From: Anagrus nilaparvatae
Lineage: Eukaryota; Arthropoda; Insecta; Hymenoptera; Mymaridae
NCBI GenBank assembly: GCA_022575985.1
Contig: JAKSXM010000007.1
Coordinates: forward strand, 64,262,501-64,326,500
Reading direction: 5' to 3'
DNA: 64,000 nucleotides
Of the stretch, positions 57,557 through 64,000 are shown piece by piece (position 1 is the first letter of the stretch; each line of letters starts with the position of its first letter). Below the pieces are notes generated by a model. It made no database searches. It saw only the letters and a list, made by a program, of their open reading frames with translations, and was not told where the DNA came from. A program made the position numbers and the translations under genes.

Positions 57557-58556
57557 TGCCAACTAGCTGGCACTAAGGTTCCTCAAACAATGAGCTTAAT
57601 ACTTCAATATGCCACAGATATCACAGATAACAAGCATGCAACCATACATACATTTCTATTAACTTTTAAAAGTTTTTTTTATTGATCAAAAATTTTGGAA
57701 GAAATTTTCAAAAAATTAATTATCAGATTCGAGATATCGAGTAGAAACCATATTTTCAAATATAAGTACTTTCATGGAATTAAATGAAGTATTACACCAA
57801 AAAAAAAAAATATTGCAGTTTTTTTAATTTTTTTGTTTTTTTAATTTTGAGAAAAAATTTTTGAAAAAATTCCGTGTTAGGTCCAAAAAAATTACTATAA
57901 ACCAACTTTCTAAAACTAGTACTCTCATAGAAATAAATTAAGTAGGGTAGAGAAGGGGGTTTTCGCCAGTGTATACAGTTTTCGCCACCCTCGTTATTTG
58001 AACTTTAACCTTTTAAAATGTGGTGCTAATTACCTTAAAAGTCTAAAAAATCTATTTTTTAATGACTCATTGCATCTAGCCACAAGAATATTGACCCATT
58101 TCGCTAATATGCTTGTTGGCGAGAACCCCGGTTTTTCAGGGTTTTGGACCTAAAGGTTAGGTTTTACAAAAAATAAGTTTTGGAAATTACCAGGGTCGGA
58201 ATTTTAATTAATAATTATCTTTCTCAAAAACATTTAAACACTTTTTAGCCATGCATTTGCATAATATTTTAAAATATCCATAGTTTAATTTCAAATTTTC
58301 TTAATGGTGGCGAAAACCACCCCTTCTACCCTACTACGTCCAAAGAGAAAAAAAATTTGATGTTTTTTGTATTTTTTCGTAGCGAAAATTTTTGGCAAAA
58401 AATTTTCAAAAAATTAATTATCAGATTCGAGATATCGAGTAAAAATTGTACTTTCAAATATAAGTACTTTCATGGAAATAAATTAGGTGTTACATCCAAA
58501 TTAAAAAAAAAAAAGTAGTTTGAGATTTTTTAATAAACAAATTTTTGAAAAAAAAA
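57557..58556 (-). mobile_element. 156-bp-array element, minus orientation, interrupted
   Basis: It starts with the family's terminal hairpin in reverse (GTGCCAACTAGCTGGCAC, then GGTTCCTCA). Array units read backward (ATTATCAGATTCGAGATATC, AAGTACTTTCATGGAA, TTACATCCAAATT) run up to 58556. The MITE 57945-58331 is inserted in one unit, and a Penelope-like fragment adjoins at 58557. Confidence 0.75.
57945..58331. mobile_element. 387-bp MITE, TIR GGGTAGAGAAGGGG, TA target site
   Basis: GGGTAGAGAAGGGGGTTTTC at the left mirrors CACCCCTTCTACCC at the right, with GGTTTTCGCCA/TGGCGAAAACC just inside. TA flanks both ends (57943-57944 and 58332-58333). Removing it with one TA restores ATTAAGTACTACGTCC, which matches the ATTAGGTACTACGTCC of a normal array unit read backward. 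It is non-coding. Confidence 0.88.
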
Positions 58557-58581
58557 TTAGATCTGAAAACGTAGAATTTTT

Positions 58582-58809
58582 AAACGGATGGAGGGCCATT
58601 TGAAAGACATTAAGTTAGATAAACCAATACCTAATCATTGCAAACTGTTGCATAATATGGATTTTAACAATATCGCGATATTAGACACGTTAGGAACACA
58701 TTAGGAACCAGATTTTAGAACAAGAAAATTTTCGGAAGTGGTATATATCAATAAATTTAATAATACGATAAATGAAAATGAGAATTCCGGTTCGTTTAAT
58801 TCTATATAA
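58582..58809 (+). pseudogene. GIY-YIG endonuclease C-terminal remnant of a Penelope-like element
   Basis: The frame reads KRMEGHLKDIKLDKPIPNHC, KLLHNMDFNNIAILDTLGTH, a TAG at 58702-58704, then EPDFRTRKFSEVVYINKFNN and TINENENSGSFNSI before TAA. This is the typical distal half of GIY-YIG domains in Penelope-like elements: R..GH..DI, the H..DF(N)N..ILD block and the RKFSE..YI catalytic-Glu region. The proximal half with the GIY and YIG motifs is missing, so the copy is 5' truncated as well as stopped. Confidence 0.75.
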
Positions 58810-59262
58810 TTATAAAAATGTCATAGTCCCACGTTAATAAATATTCAAATATTTTTGATACGTATATTAAAGAAATGTGATGAAAAACATATGGCTATTT
58901 AATGTATTTATAAAGATTTTTTCAAAGATTTTTTTAAAAAATAAAAAATAATTAGTCTCATATCGGCAGCACCCAGTGTCGCATAGCTCAAAAAACAAGT
59001 ATTTTTATGTAAGTTTAACACATTGTTAATATAAAATTTTTTTAAATTCTCATATTGTTCATTAGTAATTAAGAAAAAGTTATATAATTTTTGTACTCAG
59101 ATCACCTGAAGAGGCCAACGGAATTGTTGGTGAAATATTGTGAAATAAAAAAATTGTTACACATCAAAATAATTTGTATTGTTTTATTTATTTTAAATAA
59201 TTTGAAACAATAAAAAATTAAGTTCAGCTCCATTTCTGATCAATAAAATATTATTTTACTTT
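58810..59262 (+). mobile_element. Penelope-like 3' non-coding end with hammerhead motif
   Basis: It follows the endonuclease remnant on the same strand. From about 58895 it matches the reverse complement of 15296-15665. It contains GGCAGCACCCAGTGTCGCA, the hammerhead-like core at 59102-59143 and the TTAAGTTCAGCTCC end. Confidence 0.7.
59102..59143 (+). ncRNA. Hammerhead-ribozyme-like motif
   Basis: The order is UCAC, CUGAAGA, stem II (CCAAC/GUUGG) with an intervening bulged G, GAAA, UAUU and GUGA. UCAC and GUGA pair as stem I. It differs from the 15.4-kb copy only in the loop of stem II. Stem III is reduced to one A-U pair, so activity is uncertain. Confidence 0.52.
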
Positions 59263-59346
59263 TATAACACTATTAAGTCTTAAACATTATAAAGCTTTTA
59301 ATAAAAAAGTTTATTATTTAATAAAAAATAAAAAAATAAAATATTA

Positions 59347-60144
59347 CACGGTGATCAAAACTGAAAAATTGATGATTTTTTTCAGTTCAACTGTTATTAA
59401 GTTAATATCGATCATTAATAGTAAAAAATCAATTACAAAGGTGTCGGCACAAATGTCACCAATATTACTGTGCATCATCTAATTTACGAAAGTAAAGTCT
59501 GATACTCATTTTAAAGCTAGAATAGGTTGGTAATTCCCTTATACAAGGGGGAATTTAAAAACTTTCAAGTGAGTCTTAATTTTCATTTAATTTTTTTTCT
59601 TTAAAGATAAATTTTCTTTAAAGCTATTGGAATCAGAATACCACCACGTCCTCGTCGTTGGTCTTGAGTTAAAAGCAGAGAGCGGTAAAATTTTAAAATA
59701 ACTTAGAAGCATATCAATAATATTTTTACTGTATTAAAATTTTTATATTAAAAGTTTTCTAAATTTTAAGACCTAATAGTGCTATATGGTGGTTAAATTT
59801 GACTTAAGCGGTTCATTGAAAAGCTAAAACTCAAAATACAAGCATTTTTGAAAAAATACCATAAGACAAAAAAAAACGAAAATTTTATGATCTTTTTTTT
59901 TGTTCTCTAGCTAATTTTTGCAAAAAAGCTTCCTTCCAAAGATATAGACACTTTTTCACAATTTTTTATTTATGAAAAAACGTAAAACAGAAACCGACTT
60001 ATTTTTTTCATTTAATTGCTTAAATGATCAGGTCCGATTTTCCGGTTCGATTTTTTATGATCAATACACCCTAAAAATGAAATTTTCTCAGTCGAAATTT
60101 TGCGAGACTCCGACAAAACTTTTTGGGCCTTCAAGATCACCGTG
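59347..60144. mobile_element. Possible ~800-bp element with 10-bp TIR CACGGTGATC
   Basis: CACGGTGATC at 59347 is mirrored by GATCACCGTG ending at 60144. Beyond these ten bases pairing is weak, and the target duplication is not clear. The interior is AT-rich without a coding frame. Confidence 0.35.
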
Positions 60145-60156
60145 ATAAAGCACGTA

Positions 60157-60330
60157 TTTACCGGCCGCTATGGGATCGGAAAAGACGCGTTTTCTTGCCC
60201 CTGACGAAGAAAAATCGTATACGACCCTTGTCCATAAATAAAGAATGACCCAAATCGCAGTTTACTAACCTCGGCTTCGCCTCGGATGGTAATTTACGTG
60301 CGATTTTGGCCATTCTTTACTTTTCTGGAC
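60157..60330. repeat. Palindromic repeat of the 'GGCTTCGCC' family
   Basis: AAAGAATGACCCAAATCGCA and GTTTAC on the left mirror GTAATTTACGTGCGATTTTG and GCCATTCTTTA on the right, around CCTCGGCTTCGCCTCGG. This is the best-preserved palindrome of the family. Confidence 0.65.
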
Positions 60331-60339
60331 ACGAGATCG

Positions 60340-60655
60340 TAATATACTATTTTTCTCTGAAAGTATTAATACTAGGAAAATATCGTTTATACTAGATTTC
60401 TCGAATCTGCTACTTAATTAAAAAAAATTTTATTTTTTTTATTTTTCTACTTATTTAAAATAAAAATATTTCCTTTTTGTTTTTGGATGCAGTACTAATT
60501 TTTTGTCTATAAAAGTATTAATAACTAGAAATAACGTTTTTATTTAATATCTCGAATCTGATAATCAATTTTATCAAAATTTTCTTTTAAAAATTTTTGG
60601 CCACCGAAAATGTACAAAAAACATCCATTTGTTTTTCTTTTTGGACGTAGTACCT
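60340..60655 (+). repeat. Fragment of the ~156-bp tandem array
   Basis: Two units with TTTTTGGATGCAGTACTAAT, TTTAATATCTCGAATCTGAT and TTTTGGACGTAGTACC anchors. It ends at the hairpin that starts at 60656. Confidence 0.65.
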
Positions 60656-60775
60656 AATTTATCGTTTTGGATAAAAGATTAAATTTAAATAGAGCCAGCG
60701 GTTTCTCAAGTTTGGATTAAAAATTATCACCGCTGGCCTATTTAAATTTAATCTTTTATCCATAACGATAAATTT
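60656..60775. repeat. 120-bp hairpin
   Basis: AATTTATCGTTTTGGATAAA, AGATTAAATTTAAATAG and GCCAGCGGT on the left are mirrored by ACCGCTGGC, CTATTTAAATTTAATCTTTT and ATCCATAACGATAAATT on the right, with a loop of about 27 bases. It lies at the end of an array fragment, so it may be a small insertion. Confidence 0.8.
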
Positions 60776-61400
60776 TATATTATTAAATCATAGAGCTGTA
60801 TAATTTTTTTATCAATGACAACATTGTTAAGGATCAAGAATTAGTCAGTAATTAAAAGACAGCATATATTCCTGATGGAATAGAACCTCTTTTTTAAATT
60901 TGATATGAGTTCCTTTTTTAAAAAAGATATTTTTAAGCAAATTAGAAATAGACCGCGGTTTTTTACTTTTTAAAGTCTAATTTTATAATTCATAATTAAG
61001 GGCTCAAAATAACAGTTTTTTACCTCGAAATTTAATATTACTTTAAAATTAACTTATTTCAAAATTGTGATGTTTTTTATTAACTAAGTTATACGTTTCA
61101 TCTGATTTAAATTCAGGCCTTATCAATAACTGTAAAATATTTTACATATATAAAATTATTTCAAAACATTATTCTATTTAATACAAAAAATATAAAAATT
61201 TACCTATGATATAAAACATAACAGGAAAAAATTGTACATTTTTTAATATTAGATTTAACTGTACATAGTATAACAAATAAGAATATGTGTATAATGGTGT
61301 GGCTGTTTCTATTGCGAACCTATGCGTAGTTATGAGTTTGTAAATATGTTTAATATTAACAACTGAAGATGATGATTGACTAATTTAATATGTATTAATT
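60776..61400. other. AT-rich stretch, includes the 3' flank of the minus-strand Penelope-like fragment
   Basis: No exon or hammerhead core was recognised. CTGAAGATGATGA near 61364 lacks stem II and a GAAA partner. Confidence 0.4.
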
Positions 61401-61401
61401 T

Positions 61402-61858
61402 TTATTGTGTATGTTCATTGAGTGTGTTGATTGTATGTATATAAGAGTCATTCAAATTATTGGTGTCTTCTTCTAAGTTGATGGTTGGATGATATAATTG
61501 AATTTGCATACTTTCAGATACTTTTAATTTGCCCCAATTTGCTTTTTCATCAATGACTTCTGGTTTTTCAAAATTAAAAGTATGATGAAGTGTATTTGAA
61601 TGTGTTGTAATTACTGCAGTTTTGCCCTTATTGTGTTCATCAAGGCGCATAAAAAGTGGTCTTTTCGTCTCACCTATATACATACAGGGACAATCATTAC
61701 AAGTGATTTTATACACTACTTCCGTTTTATTGATGATATTATCCATTTTTCCTTTTTTAATGGTTTTTCTCATATCCTTATTTAGCAACGGTATTACATG
61801 GTATTTGTCACTTTCCAAGGTCTTTTTGATCTTGGAAAGGTCACTATGACTCGAAATT
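61402..61858 (-). pseudogene. 5'-truncated Penelope-like element with open GIY-YIG frame
   Basis: The frame is open for 138 residues from the first Met (61818) and extends upstream to a stop near 61858. VVYKITC (34-40), C40/C43, YIGETKR (47-53), R58 and H62 give the GIY-YIG core with the Cys-rich insert typical of Penelope-like endonucleases. SESMQIQ carries the expected catalytic Glu, and TINLEEDTNNLNDSY is the usual tail. No RT sequence precedes it, so the copy is truncated. The endonuclease frame is free of stops, which makes it younger or luckier than the copy at 44.3-46.7 kb. Confidence 0.82.
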
Positions 61859-61859
61859 T

Positions 61860-63552
61860 AAGTTATTTAAAATAACTGCTTATAAGATCATTTAAAAGTT
61901 ATTTACACTTTTTGTTAAAGTCGATCGCAAATCTGAAAATATATTTTTAATCTGTTTAAGAAAGCTTGAAATCTATATTAACATCTTGAAAAGCTTAAAC
62001 TATCGATTTTGAAATTAATAACTGAGAAATCCCTTGAGAAATCCGCTATTCGCCATTTTGAATGTTATAAATCTGATTATAGAATCATTATCAGTGACCC
62101 CAAAACCTAAGAGGGTTGCCAAAAAATGGTTCATTCGATAATATTTTTAAAAAATTTGTATTTTTCGCGAAACTTTTACTTGTGTTAGGTGATACATCGT
62201 TAATTACTCAAAACTGTACTAGCCATCACAAATTGAATGAAACCTTCAAAATTGTTTTTTCTGACTAAAAATACGCACAATACACTCGAATTATATACTA
62301 TTTACTCAACTAAAAATTTAAGGATGTCTTTAAAATTGCTGGCACCTTGATTAAAGTCTCAAGTTATTATAAAATTTATTTATTGAATTCAAAAGATTTA
62401 AATTCATAAAAGCATTAAAATTGTGAAATTAAAATTAATTATTTTTATTTTCCTTTTAAAAATTGAATAAACGGGAAATAAAAGTTTTAAAGTAATGTGT
62501 TTTGATAAGAGTACGAAAGCGTTAAGTTTAACTAATTCTTGGAACCAAAAATAAGAATTATATCTATAAAATATATAGAAAATCGTAGACGTAGAAATTA
62601 CTTAAAAGTTTTAAACAAAATTATATATAATATATATAAAGTTTGAAATACTAATTAAATATGTATAGATATAGATTTAAGTAATTAAAATGTTGTTAAC
62701 AGTAATTTATTTATTTAGTAACTGGTAAATATATATATATATATATATATAGTGGATATAATAAATCTTTATTTTTTAAAATCAGAGTAATTTTATTTTA
62801 TAATAAGTCTGCGATGATGCATTAAATTTATTGGAAAAATTTTTATCTTTATTTAATTTTTTACGATTCTTCGTTTTCCATATAATAATAAAAAATATGT
62901 CAATATATAGAGTTGTATACGAATGAATGAGTTAATAATTGAACTTGCGCGGTAAATCTATATAACAATTGAACGTTTAGGAGTTTTCACCTATATATTC
63001 AGAAAACCGTACAAGTATAATACAAACAAATATATATAGTAAATCAGAAGTGAATTCTGAAGAAAAAAACCAATATACTTACCTAACAATATGTAGTACA
63101 AACTACTATATACCCAATATTTACACCCTCTTGTAAAATACCTCAATATATTATATATATTATAGCACATATTCACTTGGGAAATATTTTTAAAAAATGC
63201 TTCGATTTCACTATTACTCGATAAAGTTATTGACGTTTACCAAATATATAATAAAAGATTTTATGAGTTTGACACACGTTATATTTCTGCAACTTATATT
63301 AATAACTAAAAATTTTATTCAACAAATTTTCTTAACATGATTGGTAGCAGTACTTGGAATATATTTTGAGGACTGAAATTTTGTGAATTCTGTTATTTTA
63401 ACAAATTTTACTTAATTTTATCCTTTAATTAAGTATTAAAGTAACTTTTCAAAATAACTCCCTGGCCAATATACATATGTGTACGTCGAAGAATTAAATT
63501 GTGCTTGCTATGTATGCTGTTAGTATGCTATATATATATATATATATATATA
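61860..63552. other. AT-rich stretch, no gene seen
   Basis: (AT)n at about 62729-62752 and 63528-63554. Open frames are short and motif-free. Confidence 0.4.
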
Positions 63553-63554
63553 TA

Positions 63555-63610
63555 CTAGGGGGCTCCGCCCCCTGCGCGCTCCGCGCGCCAACCCCCGTAG
63601 AGCGCGAACA
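63555..63610. repeat. GC-rich double hairpin
   Basis: GGGGG-CTCCG-CCCCC (63558-63572) is followed one base later by GCGCG-CTCCG-CGCGC (63574-63588). Both stems have the same five-base loop. CCCCC at 63592-63596 could pair with the first GGGGG instead. It directly follows a (TA)n tract and is the most GC-rich point in the window, which suggests the end of a mobile element. Confidence 0.75.
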
Positions 63611-64000
63611 GTTTTTTAAATATATTATCCTTTTGGAATATGTTTTTTACTTAAGTACATCATTTGAACAAAATCATATCACTTTGGTTTAAAATTAAAT
63701 TAGTTTATATAGGTTCATATTATCCAATTATTCCATTTTTGCTAAAGAACTCATGCGTCATTGTGGTAGTGATTATAACTTACATAATACTGACCATAGT
63801 GAATTAACATAAATATATAGTCAAGTAATCTAATTTAGACTAAAAGGATACAATCTTCATAGTGTGTGTTATCTATCGTTCATATGTAAATTAATATTTA
63901 TAAAATTATATTTTTAATTATATTGATTTACCTTTATGTAATATATAAAAATATAAAATATATAAATATATAATATATAAATATTTTTATTTTTTATTTA
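63611..64000. other. AT-rich stretch to the end of the window
   Basis: Nothing recognised. Confidence 0.4.

Noticed and set aside
57557..57590. Helitron 3' end (hairpin plus CTAA)
   Set aside because: The hairpin overlaps the CTAA instead of preceding it by about ten bases, the other copies lack CTRR at this point, and inverted GGTTCCTCA ends argue against a Helitron.
61360..61385. CTGAAGATGATGA as a hammerhead core
   Set aside because: No stem II and no GAAA at the right distance on either strand.
1..64000. CRISPR arrays, operons, phage or bacterial genes
   Set aside because: No regularly spaced identical repeats and no prokaryotic gene layout. The spliced genes and element types are eukaryotic.

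Overview
The window reads as strongly AT-rich arthropod nuclear DNA, most likely from an insect. The support is spliced genes with GT..AG introns, a tachykinin-receptor exon of the fly TkR99D type, GIY-YIG Penelope-like retroelements, and dense miniature inverted-repeat elements with TA target sites. A hymenopteran such as a parasitoid wasp is plausible but is only an inference. Little of the 64 kb is host coding sequence.

Genes. (1) 44-1393 (+) holds the last two coding exons of sphingosine-1-phosphate lyase; its 5' part lies outside the window. (2) 13896-14547 (-) holds two spliced exons of a small multi-pass membrane protein I do not recognise; its 3' end was not found. (3) 39507-40007 (+) is the first coding exon of a tachykinin receptor, ending at a clean splice donor inside the E/DRY motif. 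No further receptor exon was found, so roughly the last 24 kb is probably its first coding intron.

Retroelement remains. A frameshifted Penelope-like element (reverse transcriptase plus GIY-YIG endonuclease) lies at 44.3-46.7 kb (-). A 5'-truncated one with an open GIY-YIG frame is at 61.4-61.86 kb (-). A third 3' fragment at 58.58-59.26 kb (+) has a sister at 15.30-15.67 kb in the opposite orientation. The last two carry a hammerhead-ribozyme-like motif, and a better hammerhead motif stands alone at 26310-26349 (-). A broken MULE-type transposase lies at 53.3-53.74 kb (-).

DNA repeats fill most of the rest. One family (7.9-10.1, 15.15-16.0 and 57.56-58.56 kb, with fragments at 4.3-4.9, 19.9, 29.9 and 60.3 kb) has a TG microsatellite near one end, tandem units of about 156 bp inside, and a terminal hairpin. 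Several TA-flanked elements are defined to the base: 2072-2641, 20742-21103, 34019-34363, 37514-39029, 50968-51393 and 57945-58331. Two 841-bp elements (26480-27320 and 51515-52355) are near twins. Three giant foldbacks (11016-13121, 34496-35149, 46691-48391) form hairpins of 0.65-2.1 kb, and two of them carry younger hairpin insertions. Elements are repeatedly nested, so insertion order can be read in several places.

All calls rest on reading the sequence; no search, alignment or folding program was run. Element ends given without a target-site duplication are approximate to tens of bases.
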